A stretch of DNA of 64,000 nucleotides from NCBI RefSeq assembly GCF_041358175.1, contig NZ_JBGKBE010000010.1, positions 1 through 64,000 of the forward strand, read 5' to 3'. Of the stretch, positions 17,496 through 24,929 are shown piece after piece (the first letter of the stretch is position 1; each line of letters begins with the position of its first letter). This DNA is from Muriicola sp041358175. GTDB taxonomy: Bacteria; Bacteroidota; Bacteroidia; Flavobacteriales; Flavobacteriaceae. A program made the position numbers and the translations under genes. The notes under the pieces were generated by a model. That model ran no database searches. It saw only the letters and a program-made list of their open reading frames with translations, and was not told the origin of the DNA.

Positions 17496-17525
17496 CAAAT
17501 GTAGATAATTTTTATTTTAAACAAA
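17496..17525 (-). promoter_or_regulatory. Promoter of the tRNA-tuf-secE-nusG-rpl operon
   Basis: On the minus strand there is a -33 TTTG (17525-17522), an 18-base spacer, and a -7 TACATTTG (17503-17496). This is a full match to the Bacteroidota promoter consensus. The expected start point is near 17488-17492, inside the hpf terminator stem, about 40 bases before tRNA-Thr(TGT). Confidence 0.8.
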
Positions 17526-17531
17526 ACTATT

Positions 17532-17849
17532 TTACAAAAATTTTAAAGCTGGGGAAACCCTCGGTTTTTGTTTCTTTTTCAATAGTTTCCTCTCAACGGA
17601 GCTACAGGCAGAATCAACTGCTTCTTCAAAGGTTTTACACTGTTTTTTTACGATAAAAGTGTCTCCGGGAATATGCACCTTGATTTCAACAATTTTGTTC
17701 TCCTTTTCACTTGTATTTTCAACTTTTAAATACACATCCGAATTGATGATCCTATCATAAAACAATTCGAGTTTGTCCAGGCGTTTCTGTATAAACTCTA
17801 TCAATTTAATATCAGCATTGAAATTTACAGATTGCGTATTTACTTTCAT
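17532..17849 (-). CDS. hpf: Ribosome hibernation promoting factor, short form (HPF/RaiA family)
   Basis: This 105-residue protein of the HPF/YfiA family binds the 30S decoding region and shuts down idle ribosomes. It covers the single beta-alpha-beta domain (MKVNTQSVNFNADIKLIEFI, then strands with YLKVENTSEKENK). It lacks the C-terminal dimerisation domain of long HPF. It is the last gene of the rpsU-region group, 39 bases after the Xer recombinase gene, and ends at its own terminator. Its place next to translation genes fits the role. Confidence 0.92.
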   Translation of the reverse strand: MKVNTQSVNFNADIKLIEFIQKRLDKLELFYDRIINSDVYLKVENTSEKENKIVEIKVHIPGDTFIVKKQCKTFEEAVDSACSSVERKLLKKKQKPRVSPALKFL

Positions 17850-17888
17850 ACATTAAAAAATTTTGAGTTAAACAATGATGGAATTCTG

Positions 17889-18779
17889 TCACTTTTTATT
17901 CCTGGGGTGTGCCCTGGAATGAACTTTTTTAAGTTCGGCTATACTATTGTGTGTATAAACCTGTGTCGATGCCAAGCTGGAGTGCCCCAGCAATTCCTTA
18001 ACCGAATTTAAGTCGGCTCCCTGATTGAGCATATGTGTGGCAAATGTGTGCCGAAGGATATGTGGGCTTTTTTTTACCTTACTTGACACCTTACTAAAAT
18101 ATCCATTTATAATTCTATAAACAAGTGTTTCGTAGACTTTCTTCCCCTTTGATGTTATAAACAGGTATTCAGACAGGGCTGAATTTTCAACCTCCTCCCT
18201 TGCTGTGAGATAGGCCTCAAAAAGACCTCTTGTACTTGCCAGCAGGGGAATAATTCGCTCTTTATTGCGCTTGCCCAGCACTTTGATATTTCCATTGGGG
18301 AGATCCAGGTCGGATAATCGGAGGTTTATCAGCTCAGATCGGCGAATTCCGGTTGCATAAAACAATTCTATGATCAATCTGTCCCTGATTCCCTCAAAAT
18401 CATCTGTAAAAGGAAACTCGTTGAATAAGGTGGACATCTCGGCCTGAGAAAATGGAATTTCAATTTTTTTTGACGTTTTCAACGCCTTATGCCTGGCGAG
18501 GGGATTCGTCTGAATGGCACCTATTTTAAGTAGGAATTTGTAATAAGATTTTAGCGAAGTGATCTTTCTGTTCACACTTCGATTACTTAGTCCGCCTTCA
18601 ACTAAGGAAACGATCCAGTTCCTGATGTCATTGTAATTAACTTCCTCAAGGGAGATCTCATTTGCTGAGGACTCCAAAAATAAACTACAGTCTTGTAGAT
18701 CCCTCCTATAGGCCTTAAGGGTATGAGGGGAATAATTTTTCTCCTGAGCGAGGTAAGATATAAATGCATCCACAGCCAT
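17889..18779 (-). CDS. Tyrosine recombinase of the XerC/XerD family
   Basis: Xer recombinases resolve chromosome dimers at dif during division. The 296-residue length is typical. An N-terminal SAM-like DNA-binding domain covers about 1-85 and the catalytic domain about 105-290. All catalytic residues are present: Arg146 (GIRRSEL), Lys170 (LGKRNKER), His240 and Arg243 (HILRHTFATHML), His266 (LLGHSS) and the nucleophile Tyr275 (TQVYTH). The setting between rpsU and hpf, without any integrase-like cargo, indicates the housekeeping enzyme and not a mobile-element integrase. I cannot tell XerC from XerD by sequence alone. Confidence 0.92.
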   Translation of the reverse strand: MAVDAFISYLAQEKNYSPHTLKAYRRDLQDCSLFLESSANEISLEEVNYNDIRNWIVSLVEGGLSNRSVNRKITSLKSYYKFLLKIGAIQTNPLARHKALKTSKKIEIPFSQAEMSTLFNEFPFTDDFEGIRDRLIIELFYATGIRRSELINLRLSDLDLPNGNIKVLGKRNKERIIPLLASTRGLFEAYLTAREEVENSALSEYLFITSKGKKVYETLVYRIINGYFSKVSSKVKKSPHILRHTFATHMLNQGADLNSVKELLGHSSLASTQVYTHNSIAELKKVHSRAHPRNKK

Positions 18780-18783
18780 ATAT

Positions 18784-18791
18784 CAAAGATA
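18784..18791 (-). promoter_or_regulatory. Predicted -7 element (TATCTTTG) of the xer-hpf transcript
   Basis: TATCTTTG on the minus strand ends only 4 bases before the xer ATG at 18779. If used, the mRNA would be leaderless or nearly so. It lies downstream of the rpsU terminator, which explains how xer and hpf are expressed. The nearest TTG is too far away (24-base spacer) to be a good -33 box. Confidence 0.55.
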
Positions 18792-18820
18792 CAAAAGCCC
18801 CTTTTGAGATAAGGGCAAAA

Positions 18821-18846
18821 AAAAATCTCGCCTGAGCAAGATTTTT
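18821..18846 (-). terminator. Rho-independent terminator of rpsU
   Basis: The 11-bp stem AAAAATCTCGC / GCAAGATTTTT (one G-T wobble) has a CTGA loop. On the minus strand it is followed by a long T-run (18825-18817). It lies 22 bases after the rpsU stop codon. Confidence 0.8.
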
Positions 18847-18868
18847 CTTTGAGTGTAATTTTTGAGTA

Positions 18869-19063
18869 TTATATCTCTTCCTGGTCCCTAAGACCTTGAA
18901 TGTATTGGGCCTTCTGGATCTGTTGTCTTCGTTCTACAGAAGGTTTGGTAAACTGCTGGCGCTTTCTCAATTGCCTCATCGTACCTGTCCTGTCAAACTT
19001 ACGTTTAAAACGCTTTAGCGCTCTGTCTATATTTTCTCCTTCTTTAACTGGTATTATTAACAT
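18869..19063 (-). CDS. rpsU: 30S ribosomal protein S21 (bS21)
   Basis: bS21 has 64 residues and sits at the platform of the small subunit near the anti-Shine-Dalgarno end of 16S rRNA. The sequence is very basic, with VKEGENIDRALKRFKRKFDR at about 6-25. It has its own promoter and terminator, so it is monocistronic. Unlike every other gene I checked here, it has a perfect extended Shine-Dalgarno upstream. In Flavobacteriia bS21 is reported to help hide the anti-Shine-Dalgarno, so a strong Shine-Dalgarno on rpsU fits autoregulation: ribosomes lacking S21 would translate it best. Confidence 0.97.
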   Translation of the reverse strand: MLIIPVKEGENIDRALKRFKRKFDRTGTMRQLRKRQQFTKPSVERRQQIQKAQYIQGLRDQEEI

Positions 19064-19070
19064 GGGCTAC

Positions 19071-19080
19071 AACCTCCTTT
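19071..19080 (-). promoter_or_regulatory. Perfect Shine-Dalgarno of rpsU
   Basis: AAAGGAGGTT on the minus strand ends 7 bases before the rpsU ATG. It matches the full anti-Shine-Dalgarno core. Leaders of tuf, rplL, rpoB, nusG and trpE lack any such sequence. Confidence 0.85.
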
Positions 19081-19099
19081 CTTTAGGGATTCGGGACTG

Positions 19100-19132
19100 C
19101 AAAGATAAAACGAAAAATCGGTTAGAAACAAA
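19100..19132 (-). promoter_or_regulatory. Predicted promoter of rpsU
   Basis: On the minus strand the -7 box TATCTTTG (19107-19100) is preceded by TTTG (19132-19129) with a 21-base spacer. That is slightly longer than ideal. It gives a leader of about 30 bases containing the Shine-Dalgarno. Confidence 0.6.
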
Positions 19133-19133
19133 C

Positions 19134-20297
19134 TTATTTCAAAATATTCTTCGCGATGACCACTTTTTGGATTTCAGTAGTGCCTTCTCCGATGGTGCAG
19201 AGCTTGGAATCCCTGTAAAATTTCTCTACGGGAAAATCCTTTGTATAACCATACCCGCCATGGATCTGTACAGCTTCGTTTGCCACTTTTACACAAACCT
19301 CAGATGCGTACATCTTTGACATGGCACTCCACTTGGTCATTTTTCTGCCCTGGTTCTTTAAAAATGCGGCCTTGTGCAGTAACAATTCTGAAGCCTCAAT
19401 CTCGGTAGCCATGTCTGCCAGTTTAAAGGAAATCCCCTGGAAGGAACTGATAGGTTTCCCGAACTGAATCCTCTCCTTGGAGTATTTCAGGGCTGCTTCG
19501 TACGCTCCTTTAGAGATGCCCAGGGAGAGTGCACCGATGGATATCCTGCCTCCGTCGAGAATTTTCATGGATTGAATGAACCCATCCCCCACTTCGCCAA
19601 TTCTGTTTTCATCAGGAATTCGGCAATTGTCAAAAACGAGCTCAGCTGTTTCACTGGCGCGCATTCCCAGTTTATCTTCCTTTTTACCACTTGAGAAGCC
19701 TTTAGTACCTTTTTCAATGGCAAAGGCCGTCATCCCATGACTGTCTCCCTTCTCACCTGTGCGAGCAATTACTACTGCAATATCCCCGCTAATACCATGG
19801 GTAATAAAATTCTTTGCTCCGTTGAGAATCCAATCATCTCCATCTCTAACCGCTGTGGTGTTCATCCCTCCTGCATCTGAACCGGTATTGTGCTCGGTAA
19901 GACCCCAGGCTCCAATCCATTCTGCAGATGCTAGTCTGGGGATCCAGCGCTCCTTCTGCTCGGCATTCCCAAAAGTTAAAATATGATTAGTGCAAAGCGA
20001 ATTATGAGCTGCGACAGACAATCCTATCGAAGGATCCACCTTGGAAATCTCTTCAATAATAGCGATATACTCGTGATATCCCAGGCCTGAACCCCCGAGT
20101 GTCTCTGGTACGAGAACCCCCATAAATCCCATTTTTCCGGCTTTCTTAAAAACTTCAACGGGAAATTCCTGAGACTCGTCCCATTGCATTACATAGGGTT
20201 TTATGTGCTGCTCAGCAAATTGCTTTGCGGACTCGGCAATCATACGTTGGGTTTCCGAATAGTCGAACCCAAATTCAGTCATTGTTCCTGTGATCAT
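19134..20297 (-). CDS. Acyl-CoA dehydrogenase
   Basis: This FAD enzyme makes the alpha-beta double bond in acyl-CoA and passes electrons to electron-transferring flavoprotein. It has 387 residues covering N-terminal helical, beta-barrel (WGLTEHNTGSDAGG near 132-145) and C-terminal helical domains. The C-terminal part includes GGYGYTKDFPVEKFYRD. The catalytic base is likely Glu371 in IGEGTTEIQ, the position used by short-chain and butyryl-CoA type members. The substrate could also be a branched amino acid-derived acyl-CoA. An in-frame ATG at 20282 (MTEFGFDYS) is an equally plausible start. Confidence 0.93.
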   Translation of the reverse strand: MITGTMTEFGFDYSETQRMIAESAKQFAEQHIKPYVMQWDESQEFPVEVFKKAGKMGFMGVLVPETLGGSGLGYHEYIAIIEEISKVDPSIGLSVAAHNSLCTNHILTFGNAEQKERWIPRLASAEWIGAWGLTEHNTGSDAGGMNTTAVRDGDDWILNGAKNFITHGISGDIAVVIARTGEKGDSHGMTAFAIEKGTKGFSSGKKEDKLGMRASETAELVFDNCRIPDENRIGEVGDGFIQSMKILDGGRISIGALSLGISKGAYEAALKYSKERIQFGKPISSFQGISFKLADMATEIEASELLLHKAAFLKNQGRKMTKWSAMSKMYASEVCVKVANEAVQIHGGYGYTKDFPVEKFYRDSKLCTIGEGTTEIQKVVIAKNILK

Positions 20298-20308
20298 AAT
20301 AGCAATTT

Positions 20309-21151
20309 TTACAGGGCCAAATATAGCTTAATTCTCTGAATCCTATCTGTTGGAAAATCTTCAATTTTTGTTAATTGTTCGATAGAGTCGTATCTCCCAA
20401 GTTCCTCACGATACGCTACTATCTTTCTGGCGATTTCCTGATTTAGATAGACCAGGCCCGTGAGTTCGTTCACCTGAGCTTGATTCAGGTTAATCTTCCG
20501 AATCTCAGGAGCATTAAAAACCTGAAACATTTTCATAGCTTTTTCCGCAACTTCCCTGTCGAGGCCATAAACATCAAGGAGTTGTTCGGTCACTATAAAT
20601 CCCCCCAAACGATCACGGAATCTTATAATACGGGAAGACAGAACCGGTCCAATCCCTGAGATCTGCTGTAATTCTCTGGCCGTTGCAGAATTCAGGTCCC
20701 TGGGAATGCTGATCTGATCTGCCCCTGATCGGGTTTTATTTCTCTGTCTAAGTCTGGGAAACTTAAAATACGGTTCTACCTGCCCGAGTAGCTCCTTACT
20801 GATTTTGGTAACTGCCTGAAATTCTTCTGTGGTTCTGATGTACCGTCCTGTTTTTCGAAAGGCGTAAAGTCTGTCGAGTTCTTCCGGAGAGATGCCGAGG
20901 ACATAGCCCCTGTAATCTGTAATAAAGTTTGGATTAAAGGGATTTAGTTTTAACCTTTCATTCTTTGCCGGAGATGCCTTAACGCTGTCGATAAATGCCT
21001 GTGCCAGTGTATCCACAGTAAAGTACGGCTCTTTCTCCCGAGTCGATTTTAAATTGACAAAATAAAATCCGGATTGCAAGGAGGCAATCAGGAAGAGTAA
21101 AAAGAAGATCCCTCGTTTTTCCTGCTTGCTGTACCGGAAATGGGATTTCAT
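20309..21151 (-). CDS. Membrane-anchored helix-hairpin-helix (ComEA-like) protein
   Basis: This 280-residue protein has one N-terminal membrane span (about 14-31, FFLLFLIASLQSGFYFV) and three helix-hairpin-helix units after it. They start at about 65 (LNPFNPNFITDYRGYVLGIS), 150 (LNSATARELQQISGIGPVLS) and 220 (INLNQAQVNELTGLVYLNQE). The middle unit has the GIGP hairpin used for non-sequence-specific DNA binding. ComEA proteins bind DNA outside the inner membrane during natural transformation. Bacteroidota carry many such proteins of unproven role, so the assignment is by domain only. It lies 13 bases after the AGCS symporter gene. Confidence 0.8.
   Translation of the reverse strand: MKSHFRYSKQEKRGIFFLLFLIASLQSGFYFVNLKSTREKEPYFTVDTLAQAFIDSVKASPAKNERLKLNPFNPNFITDYRGYVLGISPEELDRLYAFRKTGRYIRTTEEFQAVTKISKELLGQVEPYFKFPRLRQRNKTRSGADQISIPRDLNSATARELQQISGIGPVLSSRIIRFRDRLGGFIVTEQLLDVYGLDREVAEKAMKMFQVFNAPEIRKINLNQAQVNELTGLVYLNQEIARKIVAYREELGRYDSIEQLTKIEDFPTDRIQRIKLYLAL
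20318..20325 (-). promoter_or_regulatory. Predicted -7 element (TATATTTG) of the acyl-CoA dehydrogenase gene
   Basis: TATATTTG on the minus strand lies inside the last codons of the upstream helix-hairpin-helix gene, 20 bases before the acyl-CoA dehydrogenase ATG. It would allow separate expression. No good -33 box is seen. Confidence 0.45.
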
Positions 21152-21164
21152 TTAACTATATCCT

Positions 21165-22778
21165 TTATTTTTTTAAAGCCTTAATGGCATCGAGGTATTT
21201 TGCCAGTTCATCCCTCACACTGGGAAACAGAAACATCAATCCCAGCATATTAGGGAATACAAGAGCCAGAATCATGGCATCGGAAAAGGCAAAGACAGCG
21301 CCCATTGAAGCAGACGCCCCGATAATGACAAATGCTATGAACAGCAATTTATAAGTTAAATCTGCAGTTCTACTGCGTCCGAATAAATATTTCCAGGATT
21401 GCAGGCCGTAATAAGACCAGGATATCATGGTTGAGATGGCAAATAAAACAACCGCAAGGGTAAGTACATACGGAAACCATGGGAGTACCGATTCGAATGC
21501 GAGAGACGTCAGTGTTACGCCCCCAAGGGATGCACCGTTAACGATTACATTTCCTGCCCCGTCGCCTCCATATTCAAATACTCCGCCACTGTTGTAAAAA
21601 ATAATCACCAGGGCGGTCATCGTACAGATCACTACAGTATCTATAAAAGGTTCGAGAAGAGCAACAATACCTTCACTAGCGGGATATTTTGTCTTTACGG
21701 CTGAGTGGGCTATGGCCGCCGAACCTGCTCCTGCTTCGTTTGAAAAAACAGCTCGTCTGAAGCCAACGATCAACACCCCGAATAATCCACCCAGTCCGGC
21801 CTCAGGGGTAAAGGCTCCTTTAAAAATAAGGACAAAGGCGTCATCGATATATGAGAAATTGGCAAAGATTACGGCAAAGCACGCCAATGCGTAAATCACC
21901 GCCATAAATGGCACTACTTTTTCGGTCACTGCAGCAATTCGCTTGATTCCCCCAATGATTACAATCCCAACGATGATAGCCAGAATTACACCTATAATAA
22001 AACCAATCGATCCGCCCTGCAGACCCATCATGGCAGCCAGTTGCTCTGCAGCCTGGTTAGATTGCACGGCATTGCCACCTCCAAAGGAAGCGCCCACACA
22101 CAGAACGGAAAATACCACGGCTAAGATCTTCCCAAGACGGACAAAACCTCTTTCCTTAAGTCCTCTGGACAAATAATACATCGGGCCACCGTAGACGGTT
22201 CCCGTTTCATCCACATCCCTGTATTTTACTCCCAGGGTACATTCAACAAATTTAGTACTCATACTTAGCAAGCCGCAAACGATCATCCAGAAAGTTGCCC
22301 CCGGTCCGCCAATGGCAATAGCCAGAGCGACACCTGCAATATTTCCCAGACCCACTGTCCCTGAAACTGCTGTGGCCAATGCCTGAAAATGACTTACTTC
22401 TCCCTGTTTGCTTTCATCTCTTATAGTATCGGGTAAATCCCCATCCACAATATTGACATTGGCTTTTTCAACACCGTGTCCATCTGGACCTTCTACATCG
22501 TCGAACTTCCCACGGACTACATTGATCGCGAGGGGAAATTTTCTAATATTGACAAAGCCAAAGTAAAGGGTAAAGAAGCCAGCACCAAGGACTAAAATTA
22601 TCACGACCAGAGGAATGCCCGTACCGGGAACCTGCCAGAATACAATTGCTTCCCAAACTGCGGTGATAGGTTCAAACCATGCGTTGATGCGTTCATCGAG
22701 TCCCATTTCTGCTGTTTCCTGTGAAAAGCCGGATAAAGGAAATAGCACGGCAAGCAGGGCAACTAATATCTTCTTCAT
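21165..22778 (-). CDS. Alanine/glycine:cation symporter (AGCS family)
   Basis: This sodium- or proton-coupled transporter for alanine, glycine or related amino acids sits in the inner membrane. Its 537 residues include a cleavable-looking N-terminus (MKKILVALLAVLFPLSGFSQ), a short periplasmic part, then about ten spans. Family signatures are HFQALATAVSGTVGLGNIAG near 129-148 and RRAVFSNEAGAGSAAIAHSA near 341-360. An insert at about 88-124 is acidic. It overlaps the stop of the upstream AGCS gene by 4 bases (ATGA), so the two are translationally coupled. They could be paralogs with different substrates or two parts of one system. Confidence 0.92.
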   Translation of the reverse strand: MKKILVALLAVLFPLSGFSQETAEMGLDERINAWFEPITAVWEAIVFWQVPGTGIPLVVIILVLGAGFFTLYFGFVNIRKFPLAINVVRGKFDDVEGPDGHGVEKANVNIVDGDLPDTIRDESKQGEVSHFQALATAVSGTVGLGNIAGVALAIAIGGPGATFWMIVCGLLSMSTKFVECTLGVKYRDVDETGTVYGGPMYYLSRGLKERGFVRLGKILAVVFSVLCVGASFGGGNAVQSNQAAEQLAAMMGLQGGSIGFIIGVILAIIVGIVIIGGIKRIAAVTEKVVPFMAVIYALACFAVIFANFSYIDDAFVLIFKGAFTPEAGLGGLFGVLIVGFRRAVFSNEAGAGSAAIAHSAVKTKYPASEGIVALLEPFIDTVVICTMTALVIIFYNSGGVFEYGGDGAGNVIVNGASLGGVTLTSLAFESVLPWFPYVLTLAVVLFAISTMISWSYYGLQSWKYLFGRSRTADLTYKLLFIAFVIIGASASMGAVFAFSDAMILALVFPNMLGLMFLFPSVRDELAKYLDAIKALKK

Positions 22779-24838
22779 GATTTTTGCTTCTTGTAGAGTT
22801 GATTGTTTTTTAGTTTGGTCCAGTATTCCCGCAGATCTCCTTTTACTTCACCAGACATAATGTAAAGTCCGATAATGTTCGGGAATGACATGGCCAGAAT
22901 CATCATATCTGAGAAGTCGAGAACAGCACCCAAACTCACTGAGGCACCTACTACAACAAACACAAGAAATAATATTTTATAAAGCATTTCGGAACGCTTG
23001 CTCTTTCCAAATAAATACGTCCATGCCCTCATCCCGTAATACGACCAGGAAATCATTGTTGAAAAAGCAAAGAGGAAAACCGCGATTCCAAGCACATAAG
23101 GAAACCAGGAAATGACACTGCCGAAAGCGTCCGAAGTAAGTTGTGCACCTGCCATACCCTCTACTTCGTGCATTCCGGTAAAAATAAGAACCAGGGCAGT
23201 AAGGGTACAAACAACTACTGTATCGATAAAGGGCTCTAAAAGAGCAACGAAACCTTCTGAGGGAGGGTTGTTTGTTTTGGCCGTACTATGCGCAATAGCC
23301 GCCGAACCTACTCCTGCCTCATTAGAGAATGCCGCCCGTTGAAAACCTACCACCAGCACCCCGATCACACCCCCTTTGAGGGCGCTGGGGCTAAAAGCTC
23401 CGTCTATGATGGCCGAGAAGGCCGGACCTATATTCTCAATATTCACAATGATTACAGCCAGGGCTGCAATGATGTAAATGGATGCCATAATTGGCACTAC
23501 CTTTCCCGTTACCTTGGCTATACTTTGGATTCCCCCGATAATAACTACCCCAACCAGGATTGCTGTTATCACGCCAAACCAGAATCCGTTGCCTTCGAGC
23601 ATTGAAAATTGTCCTGCCAGTTGTTCAAAAGACTGGTTAGCCTGAAACATGTTACCCCCGCCAAATGAAGCACCCACGGCAAGCACGGCAAACAAACCTG
23701 CCAGAACCTTTCCAAATCCTTTCATATTTCTTTTTTCAAGGCCATAACGCAAATAGTTCATCGGTCCGCCAAAAACGCGACCATCAGGAAGGATGTCACG
23801 GTATTTTACCCCAAGGGTACATTCCACGAACTTGGAAGACATACCGAGCAAGCCACAAACAATCATCCAGAAGGTTGCTCCCGCCCCGCCCAGTGATACG
23901 GCAACTGCCACACCGGCTATATTTCCTAATCCTACTGTCCCTGAAACCGCTGTAGCCAGGGCCTGGAAGTGAGTTACCTGCCCCGGTGCATCAGGATCAT
24001 CGTATTTTCCTTTTGCAAGGCTGATAGAGTGTCTGAATCCCCGGATATTGATAAAGCCCATCCTGATGGTGAAGAATGTTGCTCCAAGGACCAGCCAGAT
24101 CACAATAAAAGGTATATTCTTTGTTACTGGGTCACCGTTTGGATGTCTAATAATCTCAGGGGTATCGTATTCCACTTCGGCCAGATAATGAGCGCCTTGT
24201 TCAATGACATGTTCTTTATTATCTGAATTATAAATCACTTTCCCCTCGCCTACCAGGTATTTAAGTTTTCCATCAGCCAAAGAACTTACTGTATCCAAAG
24301 ATCCATCCCTACTTGACACAAGGGCAATCTCCTGTCCTTTCACAACATGAGCACCCTCTTCCACTAACCATTGCTTCAATACAAAACGGTCGTCCACCGT
24401 GGCAGACCAGCCTGGAGTGGCAATGAGTTTGACATCGGCATAAACCACAGGATCATAAATGCCGGTGGCTTCAAAAGGATCCCAGAAGAGAACACTGCCA
24501 AGGGCACTAACTGCCGGAGCCATATTTCCATTGAAAATCTCCGTAATGGATTGAGTTTCTATAGTGTACTCGTTTGTAACTGAAATTCCAGAATTATCGC
24601 TTACAGTTACCGTGTAGGGCACCCCTTCAACGAGGCCGCTCGCAGTATTGGAGGTAAGGGGGGTTTGCTGGTTACTCCATTTATAAGTGTAAGGAGGCGT
24701 ACCGCCTTCCACTTCTAATTGGATTACCCCGTCATTAATATTGTCGGATGGATTTATCGTCTTGCCTTTGACGTCCAGGTCTTGTGATACCATGGAAACA
24801 CTGAAAAAGATCAGAATAAAGAAGGGAGATAACTTCAT
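22775..24838 (-). CDS. AGCS-family symporter with N-terminal SprB-like and lipoyl-like domains
   Basis: This 687-residue protein has three parts. A signal peptide (1-18) is followed by an extracytoplasmic region of about 220 residues. In that region, about 22-95 resemble an SprB/PKD-type beta-sandwich repeat (VEGGTPPYTYKWSN at 43-56). About 153-205 resemble a biotinyl/lipoyl hammerhead (WLVEEGAHVVKGQEIALVSS at 157-176), without the usual Lys in the MK turn. From about 243 it is a complete AGCS symporter (HFQALATAVSGTVGLGNIAG near 290, RAAFSNEAGVGSAAIAHS near 503). Ordinary AGCS proteins lack such a region. It may sense or bind substrate in the periplasm or contact other envelope parts, which is inference. 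It is the first gene of the AGCS pair. Confidence 0.88.
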   Translation of the reverse strand: MKLSPFFILIFFSVSMVSQDLDVKGKTINPSDNINDGVIQLEVEGGTPPYTYKWSNQQTPLTSNTASGLVEGVPYTVTVSDNSGISVTNEYTIETQSITEIFNGNMAPAVSALGSVLFWDPFEATGIYDPVVYADVKLIATPGWSATVDDRFVLKQWLVEEGAHVVKGQEIALVSSRDGSLDTVSSLADGKLKYLVGEGKVIYNSDNKEHVIEQGAHYLAEVEYDTPEIIRHPNGDPVTKNIPFIVIWLVLGATFFTIRMGFINIRGFRHSISLAKGKYDDPDAPGQVTHFQALATAVSGTVGLGNIAGVAVAVSLGGAGATFWMIVCGLLGMSSKFVECTLGVKYRDILPDGRVFGGPMNYLRYGLEKRNMKGFGKVLAGLFAVLAVGASFGGGNMFQANQSFEQLAGQFSMLEGNGFWFGVITAILVGVVIIGGIQSIAKVTGKVVPIMASIYIIAALAVIIVNIENIGPAFSAIIDGAFSPSALKGGVIGVLVVGFQRAAFSNEAGVGSAAIAHSTAKTNNPPSEGFVALLEPFIDTVVVCTLTALVLIFTGMHEVEGMAGAQLTSDAFGSVISWFPYVLGIAVFLFAFSTMISWSYYGMRAWTYLFGKSKRSEMLYKILFLVFVVVGASVSLGAVLDFSDMMILAMSFPNIIGLYIMSGEVKGDLREYWTKLKNNQLYKKQKS

Positions 24839-24929
24839 AAAGTGATATAGGATTAAAATAGGCAGTCGGTTGAACTGTCGGGCAATATCCTAAAAAATAT
24901 AATCCCAATCAAATATTCTTTCCCAAATG

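Noticed and set aside
17889..18779. Integrase of a mobile element
   Set aside because: Its neighbours are rpsU and hpf; there are no flanking repeats, att sites next to the tRNAs or cargo genes. A housekeeping Xer protein is the simpler reading.
21712..24583. Several plus-strand frames inside the two AGCS genes
   Set aside because: They are shadows on the opposite strand of well-conserved transporters.
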